In this document: positions 9,501 through 17,687 of the stretch, piece after piece | How the letters are laid out: every line of letters starts with the position of its first letter | How positions within the stretch are numbered: the first letter of the stretch is position 1 | Source: Marivivens niveibacter | Lineage (GTDB): Bacteria; Pseudomonadota; Alphaproteobacteria; Rhodobacterales; Rhodobacteraceae | Length of the DNA: 64,000 bases | Direction: 5' to 3' | Assembly (NCBI RefSeq): GCF_002150005.2 | Contig: NZ_MSPP01000001.1 | Span: 744,001-808,000, forward strand | Translations under genes and position numbers: made by a program | Notes under the pieces: generated by a model | Databases searched by the model: none | Seen by the model: the letters and a program-made list of their open reading frames with translations, nothing else | Told to the model about the DNA's origin: nothing

Positions 9501-12435
9501 CGGCTGCGGTGTTGGTGATTGTGCCCGAATCCAGATCGGATTGGGTGACAGTATAATCGCCCGAACAGGTCATCGCAGCAGACGGCGCTAATGTCGTGGA
9601 TGGGCAGGAAATGTTTGTGATCAGCGGATCGGTCACGGCGATTTGGGACAGCGTTTTGTTGCCGGTGTTCGTGGCTGTTAGGCTATAAGTCAAAACCTCG
9701 CCCTTGGCGGTAAATTCGGCAGGGCCCGATTTCACGATCGAGATCGAAGGCGCGCCATTCACCGAGATTGTGACAGTCGAAGGGGCCGAACTAAAGGTCG
9801 ATCCATTGTAGCTGGTTGAAGCGATCGCCGTGTTTGTGATGCTATCCTGATCAATCTGCGTTTGCGTTGTCGTTAACGCGCCCGTGCAGTCAAAGCTTTG
9901 CCCTGCAAGCAACGCAGCGGGCTGCGATGAACAGTCAACGCCGCTGATAAGCGGGTCATCAATGGTGATCGGCTCAGTAATGGTTGCTGTGCCTGTGTTT
10001 GTGACGGTGAAGGTGTAGTTAACCGTTTCACCAGCCGATGAAACCGAAGCCACATCAGCCGATTTGACCAAAGAAATGCCGCCATCAAAATTTGGGGCGA
10101 CGGTTTCACTATCTTGGGCTGACGCATCGCCATTTGCGTCTTGGACGGTTGCGACATTGGTCACAAAGCCTGCGATCTGATCTTGGGTCGTTATCGTGTA
10201 ATCGCGGCTACAGCGGATTGATGCAGTGGGGGCCAGGTTGCCCGGGTTACATTCGAACGTACCGATTTTATCGTCCACAACCGTGATAGGACCAACCAAC
10301 GTGGTGTTGCCGGTGTTTTCGACATCAAAGGTGTACGTGATCGTCCGACCTGCAACAAACTGCGGCGGAGGCACATTGCCAGCGGTTTTGTCCAAACTGA
10401 TCGCAGGGTTTTGTTCGGCGTTGACCGTGACCTGATCGGAATTCGATTGCACGGCTTCGCCCAACGTGGCGGCTGTGCCGCTGGCATAGGCGGTATTGGT
10501 GATGGCCCCAGCGTCGATATCATTTTGAGTGATCGCCGTTTCCGTTGCCGTACAAACAGTGGTCGTTGACGGCGCAAGCGATGTGACGGGGCAAGTCACC
10601 GCGAGCCGATCATCGGTGACGGTCAGGTTTTCAATCGTGACGTTGCCACCATTGGTGACGGTGTAATCGTAATCGATCGTGTCGGTCGTCGCCGCATAGG
10701 TGGTGGCCGATCCATCGTTCAGAGATTTATCGAGCGTTAACAGTGGTGTACGCGTTGCTATCAACGTGACACTGTCGGTCTGGCTGGCTGATTGACCTGC
10801 AACCGAAATGGATGCTGTTGCCGTATTCAGCAATGATCCTGCATCCAGATCAGCCTGCGTAATCGCGTAGGTCGCATTACAAGTAACCGTCGCACCGATG
10901 GCTACGCCGCCTGTTGGGCAATTCACAGGCGCGATGCTGTCGTTGACAGTTGGCGCAGATGGCCAAGCCACGTTGGACGTGTTGGTCACATCAATCGAAT
11001 AGACAATGGTTTCACCAACGGCAGAGTAGCTGGTCGCACCCGTTGATTTGTCGATGGTCAGGGAAATCTGCGGCGCGGATGCTGCAACGGTGGCCGTGTC
11101 GGTCTGGCTGATCGTGGTCCCAAGCGGTGTATCGGCACGCGCTGTTGCTGTGTTCGTGATTGGGCTGCCATTCACCGCCGTTTCAAATTCGGACTGGGTG
11201 ACGGTATGCGCCTGCGAACAGGTCAGATCATCGCCGGGTGCCAGCGATGCTGCGATACACGAAAGCGACGGGAGTTTCGGGTCTGTCACCTCAACATTGG
11301 TCAGCGTGACATTGCCGTCGTTCGTGGCGCTCAGCGTGTAGGTGATGATGTCACCCGCTGCGGCGATCGACGCGACATCCGCAGTTTTTTCAAATGATAG
11401 GACAGGCGTGCGCGCAGGGCCGGTGATGGTGACGGTATCGCTGACGTTGCCCAAATTACCATAGGTCGGCGTACCCGATGCGGTTGCGATATTGGTGATT
11501 TCACCAGCGTCAATGTCGGCTTGGGTGACGACGTAGGACCCTGTGCAGGTCGCAAACTGCGCGGACCCACTGCCGCTCGTTGTGGCGTCCACGGTCGTGG
11601 TGTCGCAAGTAACCGACGGGATTTTGTCGTCGTTTATGGCGATGTCGGTAATCTGTACCGATCCGATGTTGGTTACTGTGTAGGTGTAGTTCACCGTTTC
11701 GCCAATTGCGGCATAGCTGCTGCGATCTGCGGTTTTTTCAATCTCGTACCCTGGGGCGACGGTGATCAGATCGTTATTGCGGATGTTTTCGCCAGCGCTG
11801 AAATCCCAATAGTTATCGTTGGGATCGCGGTCGAAAACTTGGGTCGTGGTCTGGCCCGTCGATAGGATCGAATTGGCCAGAGCCGGGTCTGAACTTGAAA
11901 ACCAACCTGTGCTGATTGCGCGGTCTGAGAATCCGGATGTGAACCCGTAGCTGACTGTTCCTGTGGTGTTCGTGGATTCTGCGGTCACGTCGGACCAATT
12001 ACCAACGTTGTACCCGTTCAAAATCAGGAAAATATCGTCTTCGTCAAAGTTGCCGGGCGAGGTATCGCCGTCATCAGCGGTAAAGCGGATGTAAACTTGG
12101 GCAATGCCCCCGCCAAAATAGGTAGAGCAGGATGAGAAACCGCAATTCAGTTCAACGGGGTCGTTGATTGTAAACGGGTTGCCGCGAAATTGGCGGGGTC
12201 GACCGCGATTTTGGAACCCAACAAACGCGCCTTGTGGGTTGGAGAACTGATAATAGATGTTTCCGTTGTCACCGATAACGACAAAGGCCACGCCGCCAGC
12301 TTCGGGGTATTCTGACGGCAGGCTGATATTTGTGCCTGGGACAGTCATCGTAAAGGATGTGGCGGCTGCGTGGTCTGGCACAAACGATAGGGTTGCGAGT
12401 GCCATTGCTCCAAAAGCATGGAGTAGTTTTGTCAT
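535..12435 (-). CDS. Giant exported DUF11-repeat protein (3966 aa)
   Basis: A very large surface or secreted protein. Residues 1-25 form a Sec signal peptide (MTKLLHAFGAMALATLSFVP, then HAAA before the mature start). About 200 residues of unassigned N-terminal domain follow. From about residue 228 to 3770 I count 30 tandem immunoglobulin-like repeats of roughly 118 residues; each opens with a K-T/S-A segment, a GDT/GET turn and Y-T-x-T-V-T-N-T-G-N-V-T-L, and closes with VTQ-D-D-G and N-T-A. This is the DUF11 (conserved repeat) signature. Most repeats hold two cysteines (V-x-C before LAPG, then C before xY.VTQ), which fits oxidative folding outside the cytoplasm. A C-terminal block with GKVWIDTDGNNRQTEGEAGV resembles an SdrD-B/Cna-B-like domain, and the last 90 residues are an unassigned domain ending RGTPITVIKTVQYLQ. 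No RTX repeats, LPXTG or autotransporter barrel are visible, so how it is anchored is unclear; the downstream exported gene is a candidate partner. Family assignment is strong, function (adhesion or surface layer) is inference. Confidence 0.9.
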   Translation of the reverse strand: MTKLLHAFGAMALATLSFVPDHAAATSFTMTVPGTNISLPSEYPEAGGVAFVVIGDNGNIYYQFSNPQGAFVGFQNRGRPRQFRGNPFTINDPVELNCGFSSCSTYFGGGIAQVYIRFTADDGDTSPGNFDEDDIFLILNGYNVGNWSDVTAESTNTTGTVSYGFTSGFSDRAISTGWFSSSDPALANSILSTGQTTTQVFDRDPNDNYWDFSAGENIRNNDLITVAPGYEIEKTADRSSYAAIGETVNYTYTVTNIGSVQITDIAINDDKIPSVTCDTTTVDATTSGSGSAQFATCTGSYVVTQADIDAGEITNIATASGTPTYGNLGNVSDTVTITGPARTPVLSFEKTADVASIAAAGDIITYTLSATNDGNVTLTNVEVTDPKLPSLSCIAASLAPGDDLTCSQAHTVTQSEFETAVNGSPITNTATARADTPLGTTISQTDTATVAASAPQISLTIDKSTGATSYSAVGETIVYSIDVTNTSNVAWPSAPTVNDSIAPVNCPTGGVAIGATVTCNATYAITQADLDAGSLLNTATASISVAGQSASQTDSVTLIATRTPLLTLDKSLNDGSATTYAATTDTIDYDYTVTNGGNVTIENLTVTDDRLAVTCPVTSLAPSTTTVCTATETAITQNDIDAGAITNTAYASGTAATLGEAVQSNSDQVTVNAEQNPAISLDKTAGNVPPPQFVAGRTITYTFDVENTGNTTLVGPITVVDDKIGTFECNPGNLAPTASIRCSRDYTITTQDQIAGFVTNVATVQDANGDASAQDSETVAPNFDGGISLVKSADVASVSSAGETVNYTFTVTNTGTATITEPITIDDPLISGVDCSSQPAALLAGQSFDCTGALTTTQTQIDQDSITNTAIASTSYNGSTFSSAPSTVTISVNGAPSISIVKSGPAEFTAKGEVLTYSLTATNTGNKTLSQIAVTDPLITNISCPSTTLAPSAAMTCSGDYTVTQSDLDSGTITNTAAVAARTPSGAALNEPSNTVIANAAAGAQVAAATLDKTANIAEITQVGEQIIYTLAVTNTGTVTLNNLSLTDALDSGWSCSISTLAPSATNNSCRFAHVVSQSEFDSGSLTNNATLSGAQLAVDETDTITLPVAGRNAGFTSVKTVDQDYTTVGDTLNFGFTVENTGNVTLSNVTVSDAQLGLNCVIGTLAPGAIDTSTCSAAHSVTQSDIDAGSYTNTATVSADAPAGVTAPADQSPSVTANGPTSTPSIDVTKSGPANFALNDTLTWTFSIENTGNVTLTNVTINDPALGFSCAVGTIAPSQTVTQCADTTPFSVSRTATQADVDAGSVQNTVTASGSAPDTTVVSDTASVLSTGPARAPAISIDKTADTPNYAAVGDTIDYTITVTNTGNVTLTSPFDVSDPLADTLSCAAVPAAGLAPSASFVCTASYEVTQADLDSGSFTNTATATTSDQGEELTVSDDATVTAGQNPAIALAKYVAETSASTYGAVGDTVTFEYRVTNTGNVTLTDPITVTDDKIPAGSVDCNPGTLAPGANGTCTLVWTADQAAIDAGSVTNIGTAQTIFDGLTYQATDTATVTARQTPSLTTLKEVTTTPPLYSAGETIGYTYTITNNGNVTIDGPFSVTDNLIGTISCGTAGSLPPAATTSCTANYVVTDGDISLGSTVNVATSAGTFDGAAIESPPTSVIYPNDPVLYPPALSIAKSADAVTYDTLGQVITYTYTVTNTGKADLNGDINVIDNKIGSFICRDTATYGNFAVGDSFDCTAPYSVTQADLDGEELSNDAYADTVYTYGGTNQLSVVSAPDNVTITTAGAPAFAIVKTGDATAFPAVGDTVTFTIEVQNTGNQTLSNVIVSDNMPELALSCTDGTNPVTMPQTMSVGDSWTCTAPYTVDQDDIDAQTIINTATVRGDDPKGVTITASSTVNQPVEPAAPNLTITKEITSTVIGGVAFGAVGQDIEYRITVTNTGNVTLADVSITDDLVPGTCDIGTLSPTDTDNSCTYTYTATQADIDAENGPAPYYGGVTNTATATYLPVHPTGTEQSVSDSVFARGPDHILEFTLQKTALDTGFAAVGDTLDYQYVVANTGNVTLTAQPVISDDKIGTVTCPAIAPGLAPRDFVLCTATYAVTQDDVDAGFVTNVAEVTSTQIPVATTTAIDDATVTGTRSPAIRGIKTATTNFGTDGRADAGDTVDYTFTVSNTGNVTLFDINVTETAFSGTGGAPTITYDAGGAYLGGDAATIDLPVGQNLTFVATYTLTQDDVDAGDIENSATVSGTAPDASIVSDVTGATQADDDATIVDLPPVGAVEVLKTVSNAPVAPIAGDAVTFTITAENTGNVTLSDPVLTDTLTRKNGALLSTDAAPAYVSGDTDTDGEIDTGEVWTYTVSYTLQQADIDAGGINNSATVAATTPAGATVSDISDDGTGPGNKPASLDITALPSIETEKTLTNAVSVAGETAEFAITVQNTGNVTLTAIALTDTLTRADSTVLTLTSGPTFTGADLGSGPASLLPNETATYLATYTLTQSDVDAGGVSNTVIAQGAAPSGQIVNDEADTPATLTIAAAPAITIAKSRAVGSLASYDTVGDVLDYSFVLTNTGNITLTGPFTVSDPLIENAGGSLTCGAGPLGPNDTLTCSGSYAVTQADIDAGSVANTATASAEVGTPATSNTVTIPAIQTPDIDIVKTVEPVPAEEFVVGAIIEYTYTVTNTGNTTLTDPITVADNRIDTVDCPALPAGGLAPAQSITCSADYVVTADDVDLFVVTNLATAQSGDLSSLGTTVSIPEAAVPALSMTKTAADGATFAAVGDVLDYTFTVENAGTRPFVRDVIIVDPLIGDITCWTATAGDETFAPGDTATCYGSYPVVQSDLDNGEVVNQAYASTQYGAENDEVVSDPQAVTVPAAGGANLSLTKTANPTVVAAVGEVVTFTITALNDGNRTLRAVTIDDPMIDALTCTVGGTAASIGAELAPTEALECTGTYTVTQSDLDAGTLTNTASASAVTPKGSELTATATANVTLPAQSPAIALAKTATPNEFGAVGSSLTYLLSAQNVGNVTMFDVTITDPMAPNLACTIETLAPNAVSAPCSFSIQVIQEMVDAGDIENTASVTAATQLGTYVSDSATLVTDGPDQLPAVEATKTASAVAPVAGEVITYTLTVENTGNVTLSNIALTDTMQRVDNTAVQLDAPFAYVAGDDGDGLLNVTEAWIYTARYTVTQTDLDAGGVFNSVDVTAVSPQLVSVSDTSDDGNDTDGNTADDPTETLFVAGPALDVIKTVTTAGSAVGDVLEYTITARNIGNVTLNAPVIADTMTRLNGDAIAVTPTLVSGAAPIAPSEMLAWTVTYTLTQGDIDSGGISNTATVTMTAPNDVTVSDVSDDGDDADGNTADDPTITRFAPAPEMDITKLVGQSGDKAGDPVTFDVYALNTGNVTLSNVTLVDTMTRADGTPISGITATYVTSDFGSAEGTIVPGETATYEVTYVLTQADVDATGLENQITATATSPTGATLFDLSDNDATLGGDTPTELYIAPAPVLNATLSTDFAETAAAGTLVPYVITVENTGNVSLDAVSFDETLWDGTGSASGFAAVPAYVDGDANNDGLVTPGEIWTYSVAATLTDTIIETGVLSASVDVSAATQNNAIVSDVSDDTDDSDGNTTNDPEVIAFGPSDLFVATKTANRETVGAGDVVTFTLDFTNNSVSDYSDIVLVDRMPNGLGYVPGSATVNGAAREPDMVGSNLTWDSVDISAGNSATVTFNARVTQTLSDGAEIVNRTFAENAAGQRISTIGTVTLRMTPEGVFDCSDVIGKVWIDTDGNNRQTEGEAGVPATRIATQNGLLITTDAFGRFHVPCAALPRSEGSNFTIELDTRSLPQGVGVLSENPRSLRLTAGMAAEMNFAVGPLVPVQIALTSDAFGDDDQLPEPLGSAIATFVADLSGQPSQIELVYILSSTDSDAVALDRLDMVETAIKRAARAQRGTPITVIKTVQYLQ
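1120..11755 (-). repeat. Tandem array of 30 DUF11-type coding repeats
   Basis: The protein repeats of the giant gene are also visible as DNA. On the plus strand the phrase GTGACATTGCC followed by GTGTT (encoding the N-T-G-N-V-T-L turn) recurs about every 350 bases with small changes. The number 30 was counted by eye from the K-T-A...N-T-G-N anchor of each unit. Two subtypes exist: a cysteine-pair type that makes up most of the array, and a cysteine-free type with T-D-T-x-T-R that includes units 19, 20 and 26-28. The boundaries are approximate. Confidence 0.85.
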
Positions 12436-12723
12436 CTGTGTCCCTTGTCGTCCGACCTTGGCGTTTAAACTGTTGGCATACGCGGGGTCGGTCCGACACG
12501 CGCAGAAATCCTGAGTCTCTAAGTTATCTTTGCCTATGATTAAGTCCAGATCAGGTAGGGGGGAAATTCGGGCAGAACGTGACCGTATGAAGGTACGTCA
12601 GTGGCGCTTTGGAACTGCCTGCATAAACTTTCGATGCGATGGTGATCTGATGGTCATTGGAATTACAGGCTTGCGCCGTGCCTGCGGCTAGGGTGTACTT
12701 CGGTCATTAGATCAGAGGGTTAC
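12436..12723. other. Intergenic region between divergent DUF11 gene and ade
   Basis: The 288 bases separate the start of the leftward giant gene from the rightward adenine deaminase gene and must contain both promoters. Visible elements are an AAGGG ribosome-binding site for the giant gene (minus strand, 12441-12445), a GAGGG site for ade at 12715-12719, and a short perfect inverted repeat GTCGG-T-CCGAC at about 12486-12496. I cannot assign a convincing -35/-10 pair or a riboswitch, and I see no gene. Confidence 0.5.
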
Positions 12724-14418
12724 ATGGCACAGTTAGAAAAACGCATTGCACAGGGCCGCGGGGACGAACCCGCTGATATCGTTCTACGAGGCGGTCAAGT
12801 TTTATGCGTCGTGACTGGCGCTATGATCCAAGGTGACGTTGCGATCTGCGGCGATACGATTGTCGGCATCGGGGCGGATTATGATGGCGCGCGAATTATT
12901 GATGTAACGGGCCTGATTTTGGTTCCGGGATTTATTGATACCCATCTGCACATCGAAAGTTCACTGGTGACGCCGTTCGAATTTGACCGCTGTGTTGCGC
13001 CGCGCGGGGTGACGACCGCCATCTGTGATCCGCATGAAATTGCAAATGTCATCGGTCTGGAGGGCATCCGGTATTTCCAGTCGGCCAGCGAACGCACGGT
13101 CATGGATATCAAGGTGCAGCTATCGTCATGCGTGCCGTCTAGCCATATGGAAACGGCAGGGGCGACGTTGCTGGCCGATGACATCGCGCAGGTTATGGGG
13201 CACCCGTCTAACATCGGGCTGGCAGAGTTCATGAACTACCCCGGCGTTATGTTCCGCGACCCTGATTGCATGGACAAAATTCGCCTGTTCGAAGGCGCGC
13301 ATATCGACGGGCATTGTCCTCAGCTATCGGGCAAGGATCTAAACGCCTATGTCAGCGCGGGCATCCGCACCGAACACGAGGCAACAACCGCCGCCGAAGC
13401 CATCGAAAAGTTGCAAAAAGGTATGCGCGTTTTGATCCGCGAAGGGTCAGTGTCCAAAGACCTAGACGCGCTGCATTCGGTGCTGACGGATGTAACCTCG
13501 GCCTATTTGTGTCTGTGCACGGATGACCGCAATCCACTGGATATCGGCGAACATGGGCATCTGGATTACATGATCCGCCGCCTGATCGAATTGGGCTGTC
13601 CGCCGCTGGCTGTGTACCGCGCGGCGTCCTTGTCCGCTGCCGAAGCGTTCGGAATGAAAGACCGCGGTCAGATCGCACCGGGGAAACGGGCCGACATCGT
13701 TGCTGTTAAATCGCTGGCGGATTGCGATGCGCAATTGGTGTTGGCGGGCGGCGTAGTGGTGGATGATGCTGCCTTTGCCACGCGGGACATCATCGAACCT
13801 GTGGGTCGCAATTCCGTCAATTCGCCTATGGTGACCCCCGATATGTTCCGCCACGGCGGCAACAACCCAGAAACGCCCGTCATTGGTATTCTAGAGGGCA
13901 AGATCATCACAGAATACCTGACCCGCGATATTCCCAGCTCAGATGGCGACAAACGTCCCGATACCACCCGCGATTTGACCCGCATTGCGGTGATCGAACG
14001 CCACGGGAAAAACGGCAACCATGCGACGGGTTTCGTCAAAGGGTTCGGGATTAAACAGGGCGCGATTGCGTCGACCGTTTGCCACGATCACCACAACATC
14101 GCAGTGGTCGGCGCGGATTACGATGACATGGCTGTTGCTGCGAACCGCTTGGGCGAAATCGAAGGCGGCTTTGTTGTGGTTAAGGATGGTCAGGTGCTGG
14201 CCGAACTGCCGTTACCCGTCGCAGGTCTGATGAGCCTTGAGCCCTTTGAAACCGTCCGCGATATGCTGGTCGATCTGCGGTCCGCCGCGCGGTCACTGGG
14301 CGTCACGTTAGAGGAGCCATTCCTGCAACTGGCGTTCTTGGCTTTGCCCGTTATCCCCGCGCTGAAAATCACGGATCGCGGGATGGTGGACGTTCATAAA
14401 TTTGAACTAATTTCCTAA
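12724..14418 (+). CDS. ade: Adenine deaminase
   Basis: Hydrolyses adenine to hypoxanthine and ammonia in purine salvage. At 564 residues it has the usual length of the bacterial AdeC family. Amidohydrolase metal motifs are in place: [13 protein letters not shown] near residue 79, CDPHEIANV near 101, [14 protein letters not shown] near 195, RTEHEATTA near 216 and CTDDRNP near 263. The C-terminal adenine deaminase domain carries [12 protein letters not shown] and [12 protein letters not shown]. The ATG at 12724 follows a GAGGG site by a good spacing. It lies 136 bases before ureD on the same strand; ammonia release from adenine and from urea makes a coherent nitrogen-scavenging pair, although co-transcription is not shown. 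Confidence 0.96.
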   Translation: MAQLEKRIAQGRGDEPADIVLRGGQVLCVVTGAMIQGDVAICGDTIVGIGADYDGARIIDVTGLILVPGFIDTHLHIESSLVTPFEFDRCVAPRGVTTAICDPHEIANVIGLEGIRYFQSASERTVMDIKVQLSSCVPSSHMETAGATLLADDIAQVMGHPSNIGLAEFMNYPGVMFRDPDCMDKIRLFEGAHIDGHCPQLSGKDLNAYVSAGIRTEHEATTAAEAIEKLQKGMRVLIREGSVSKDLDALHSVLTDVTSAYLCLCTDDRNPLDIGEHGHLDYMIRRLIELGCPPLAVYRAASLSAAEAFGMKDRGQIAPGKRADIVAVKSLADCDAQLVLAGGVVVDDAAFATRDIIEPVGRNSVNSPMVTPDMFRHGGNNPETPVIGILEGKIITEYLTRDIPSSDGDKRPDTTRDLTRIAVIERHGKNGNHATGFVKGFGIKQGAIASTVCHDHHNIAVVGADYDDMAVAANRLGEIEGGFVVVKDGQVLAELPLPVAGLMSLEPFETVRDMLVDLRSAARSLGVTLEEPFLQLAFLALPVIPALKITDRGMVDVHKFELIS

Positions 14419-14419
14419 T

Positions 14420-14455
14420 TGCCTGATTTTTGTGCAAGATGCCTAATTTTGTGCA
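14420..14455. repeat. Near-identical direct repeats upstream of ureD
   Basis: Two copies of TGCCTRATTTT(T)GTGCA stand at 14420-14436 and 14440-14455, just after the ade stop. They are offset by 20 bases, about two turns of the helix, which is the geometry of a double operator. The regulator is unknown. Confidence 0.5.
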
Positions 14456-14483
14456 TTCATTCCGTTGCGATCATATCCAATGG

Positions 14484-14500
14484 GGCGCAATGTTTGCGCC
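14484..14500 (+). other. Small hairpin between ade and ureD
   Basis: GGCGCAA (14484-14490) pairs perfectly with TTGCGCC (14494-14500) around a 3-base loop. It lacks a following T-run, so it is at best a weak terminator for ade or part of the urease leader. Confidence 0.35.
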
Positions 14501-14554
14501 ATCTTTCGCATCTTGGATCGCGGTGTCTTTGATTAGATGCGAATTGGGGGACAG

Positions 14555-15352
14555 ATGTTAGACGCGCATCCACATGTATCTTTGCAACGGGCCAAAGGGC
14601 GGGCCATGGCTGCGTTTGGCGGCGGTGATAATCGTCTACGTGATCTGCATCAGTCCGGCAGCCTAAAGGCGCTGCTGCCCAAAAACCACGCGCCCGTGCC
14701 TGATCTGGTGCTGGTGAACACGGCGGGTGGCCTAACAGGCGGCGATCGGTATGCGGTGAATGTTACCGCGCATGATGGGGCATCGGTCACTGTTGCAACG
14801 CAAACTGCCGAACGCGTTTACAAAGCATCAACAGGCGTCGCCCATATGGATGTGACTCTGTCCGTTTCTGGCGGCGGTGCGCTGCATTGGTTGCCGCAGG
14901 AAACCATCCTATTTGATCACAGCGCGATCCAGCGGACCATCACCGCTAATGTGGACGAAAGCAGCCGTTTGCTGATTGTCGAACCGGTGGTCTTTGGCCG
15001 TCAGGCGATGGGCGAAACGCTGACGCAAACGCATTTTTCTGACCGCTGGCGCATTCGTCAAAACGGGCGGCTGATCCACGCCGAACAAACGCGCATTTCG
15101 GGCGATTTCGCAGCCTATCAGGGCATAGGTGCGTTGAATGGCGCGCGGGCGGTTGCGACCATTTTATATGTGGGGCCTGATGCGGTTGACCTGCTGGAAG
15201 CCGTGCGCAGTTACGGCATTCAGGCCAGCGCGTGGGACGGGCGAATGGTAATCCGTTTGATGGACGAAAGTCCTCGTAACTTGCGCCTGCAAATCACTGA
15301 TTTTATGAAAAAATTCCGCGGCTGCGATCTGCCCCGCGTTTGGACAATGTAA
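14555..15352 (+). CDS. ureD: Urease accessory protein UreD
   Basis: UreD is the scaffold that binds the urease apoenzyme and, with UreF and UreG, delivers nickel to its active site. Recognisable stretches are LVLVNTAGGLTGGD, TQTAERVYKAS, LHWLPQETILFD and a C-terminal LRLQITDFMKKFRG. I place the start at ATG 14555 (MLDAHPHVSL), which has GGGGG six to ten bases upstream; an in-frame ATG at 14537 would add six residues but has no ribosome-binding site. The product is then 265 aa. It heads the operon ureD-A-B-C-E-F-G; ureA begins 9 bases after its stop. Confidence 0.93.
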   Translation: MLDAHPHVSLQRAKGRAMAAFGGGDNRLRDLHQSGSLKALLPKNHAPVPDLVLVNTAGGLTGGDRYAVNVTAHDGASVTVATQTAERVYKASTGVAHMDVTLSVSGGGALHWLPQETILFDHSAIQRTITANVDESSRLLIVEPVVFGRQAMGETLTQTHFSDRWRIRQNGRLIHAEQTRISGDFAAYQGIGALNGARAVATILYVGPDAVDLLEAVRSYGIQASAWDGRMVIRLMDESPRNLRLQITDFMKKFRGCDLPRVWTM

Positions 15353-15361
15353 GGAGGAAAC

Positions 15362-15664
15362 ATGAACCTTACCCCTCGTGAAAAAGACAAACTTTTGGTG
15401 TCCGTCGCGGCAATGGTGGCCCGTGGTCGTCTGGAACGCGGCGTGAAACTGAACCACCCCGAAGCTATCGCGCTGATCACCGATTTTGTGGTCGAAGGCG
15501 CGCGTGACGGACGGTCGGTCGCTGATCTGATGCAGGCAGGCGCGCATGTCGTGACCCGCGATATGTGTATGGATGGCATCGCCGACATGATCCACGACGT
15601 GCAGGTCGAAGCAACCTTTCCCGATGGGACCAAACTGGTCACCGTCCATCACCCCATCCGATAA
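15362..15664 (+). CDS. ureA: Urease subunit gamma
   Basis: The 100-residue gamma subunit of the three-subunit bacterial urease, which hydrolyses urea to ammonia and carbamate. The family start [14 protein letters not shown] is present, as are [14 protein letters not shown] and the C-terminal [17 protein letters not shown]. It has one of the best ribosome-binding sites in the window, AAGGAGGA seven bases before the ATG. The separate gamma and beta genes exclude the fused Helicobacter-type arrangement. ureB begins 9 bases downstream. Confidence 0.98.
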   Translation: MNLTPREKDKLLVSVAAMVARGRLERGVKLNHPEAIALITDFVVEGARDGRSVADLMQAGAHVVTRDMCMDGIADMIHDVQVEATFPDGTKLVTVHHPIR

Positions 15665-15673
15665 GAGGTTCCC

Positions 15674-15979
15674 ATGATCCCAGGTGAAATTTTCCCCGCT
15701 GACGGCGACATCGAACTGAATGTCGGGGCCGAGGTGACGACGCTATTGGTTGCCAACACGGGCGACCGTCCCATTCAGGTCGGCAGCCATTACCATTTTG
15801 CCGAAACCAACGCGGGTCTGGCGTTTGACCGTGACGCTGCACGTGGCAAACGTTTGGACATCGCGGCAGGCACCGCTGTGCGTTTTGAACCGGGCCAGGA
15901 ACGAGAGGTCGATTTGATCCCTCTGTCCGGTGACCGCAAAGTGTTCGGTTTCAATCAAAAAATCATGGGGGACCTGTAA
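15674..15979 (+). CDS. ureB: Urease subunit beta
   Basis: The 101-residue beta subunit. It begins [16 protein letters not shown] and contains the conserved [19 protein letters not shown] and [20 protein letters not shown] segments, with [14 protein letters not shown] at the end. Its stop directly abuts the ureC start at 15980, so translation of the two is probably coupled. Length and sequence are fully typical. Confidence 0.98.
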   Translation: MIPGEIFPADGDIELNVGAEVTTLLVANTGDRPIQVGSHYHFAETNAGLAFDRDAARGKRLDIAAGTAVRFEPGQEREVDLIPLSGDRKVFGFNQKIMGDL

Positions 15980-17680
15980 ATGCCGGCCAAAATTTCCCGC
16001 GCAACATATGCTGATATGTACGGCCCCACAGTGGGCGACAAACTGCGTCTGGCAGACACAGACCTGATTATCGAAGTCGAAAAGGACCACACCATTTACG
16101 GTGAAGAGGTCAAATTCGGTGGCGGTAAAGTCATCCGCGACGGCATGGGCCAATCGCAGCGCACTCGCGCCGAAGGCACCGTTGATACGGTCATCACCAA
16201 TGCGCTGATTATTGACCACACAGGTATCTACAAAGCTGACGTAGGTCTGAAAGACGGGCGTATTGCTGGCATCGGCAAGGCGGGCAACCCCGACACTCAG
16301 CCAGGCGTGAACATCATCGTTGGTCCCGCGACCGAAGCGATCGCAGGCGAAGGCCGCATTCTGACCGCTGGCGGGATTGATAGCCACATCCACTATATCG
16401 CGCCGCAACAATTTGATGACGCGCTGCATTCGGGCGTGACGACAATGATCGGCGGCGGGTCGGGTCCTGCGCATGGTACTTTGGCGACGACCTGCACGGG
16501 CACGTGGCACATCGGCCAGATGATGAAATCCTTTGACGGTTTGGCGATGAACACGGGCATCGCGGGCAAAGGCAACGCATCGCTGCCCGAACCGCTGCGC
16601 GAAATGGTGCGGGCAGGGGCTTCTGCTATGAAACTGCACGAAGATTGGGGAACCACTCCAGCGGCGATTGATTGCTGTTTGTCCGTGGCCGACGAAATGG
16701 ACGTGCAGGTGATGATCCACACCGACACGCTGAACGAATCCGGTTTCGTGGAAAACACCGTTGCGGCGATGAAAGGCCGCACGATCCACGCGTTCCACAC
16801 CGAAGGCGCGGGCGGCGGGCACGCCCCTGACATCATCCGCGTCTGCGGCGAACCAAACGTGATCCCGTCGTCCACCAACCCAACGCGGCCCTATACGGTT
16901 AACACGCTCGAAGAACACCTCGACATGCTCATGGTCTGTCACCATCTAGACCAGTCGATCCCCGAAGACGTCGCCTTTGCCGAAAGCCGTATCCGTAAAG
17001 AAACCATCGCCGCCGAAGATATCCTACACGATATGGGCGCGTTTTCGATCATCGCGTCTGACAGTCAGGCCATGGGCCGCGTGGGCGAGGTGCTGATCCG
17101 CACATGGCAAACCGCTGATAAAATGAAAAAACAGCGGGGCCGTTTGGACGCGGAAACAGGTGAAAACGATAACGCCCGCGTCAAACGCTATATCGCGAAA
17201 TACACCATCAACCCTGCTATCGCGCACGGCATGTCGCGCCACATCGGCAGCGTCGAGGTCGGAAAACGCGCCGATCTGGTGCTGTGGTCGCCTGCGTTCT
17301 TTGGCGTGAAACCCGAAATGGTTCTGCTGGGCGGTACGATTGCAGTTGCGCAGATGGGCGATCCAAATGCGTCGATCCCAACGCCGCAGCCCGTTTATAC
17401 GCGCCCCATGTTCGGCAGCTTTGGCGGTGGTCTGACCGCAGGCAGCGTGACGTTCGTTTCCAAAGCGGCGTTTGACGCTGGCGTCGGCGAATATCTGGGC
17501 AAAGAGGTTCTGCCAGTCGAAAACTGCCGCGGCATTGGTAAGGCTGATATGGTCCACAACAACCTGATGCCAAAGGTCGAGGTTGATCCCGAAACCTACG
17601 AAGTCCGCGCAGACGGCGTTTTGCTAACCTGCGAACCTGCCGAAAGCCTGCCGATGGCGCAGCGCTATTTCATGTTCTGA
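15980..17680 (+). CDS. ureC: Urease subunit alpha (catalytic)
   Basis: The catalytic subunit carries the dinickel centre. The 566-residue length is standard. Metal ligands and active-site motifs are visible: [13 protein letters not shown] near residue 131, the carbamylated lysine in [12 protein letters not shown] near residue 217, [12 protein letters not shown] near 245, [15 protein letters not shown] near 271 and the flap segment MVCHHLD near 318. [11 protein letters not shown] gives the late Asp ligand near residue 359. It therefore looks fully functional. The 3' end is followed by ureE after 7 bases. Confidence 0.98.
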   Translation: MPAKISRATYADMYGPTVGDKLRLADTDLIIEVEKDHTIYGEEVKFGGGKVIRDGMGQSQRTRAEGTVDTVITNALIIDHTGIYKADVGLKDGRIAGIGKAGNPDTQPGVNIIVGPATEAIAGEGRILTAGGIDSHIHYIAPQQFDDALHSGVTTMIGGGSGPAHGTLATTCTGTWHIGQMMKSFDGLAMNTGIAGKGNASLPEPLREMVRAGASAMKLHEDWGTTPAAIDCCLSVADEMDVQVMIHTDTLNESGFVENTVAAMKGRTIHAFHTEGAGGGHAPDIIRVCGEPNVIPSSTNPTRPYTVNTLEEHLDMLMVCHHLDQSIPEDVAFAESRIRKETIAAEDILHDMGAFSIIASDSQAMGRVGEVLIRTWQTADKMKKQRGRLDAETGENDNARVKRYIAKYTINPAIAHGMSRHIGSVEVGKRADLVLWSPAFFGVKPEMVLLGGTIAVAQMGDPNASIPTPQPVYTRPMFGSFGGGLTAGSVTFVSKAAFDAGVGEYLGKEVLPVENCRGIGKADMVHNNLMPKVEVDPETYEVRADGVLLTCEPAESLPMAQRYFMF

Positions 17681-17687
17681 GGCTGCA

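Noticed and set aside
14420-14500. NtrC or sigma-54 site in front of the urease operon
   Set aside because: No TGGCAC-N5-TTGC promoter and no good match to the NtrC palindrome is present; only the unexplained direct repeat is reported.
15743-16945. 400-codon minus-strand open frame
   Set aside because: Antisense to ureB and ureC, which are certain genes. The translation is rich in His, Phe, Val and Arg in the way of a shadow frame.
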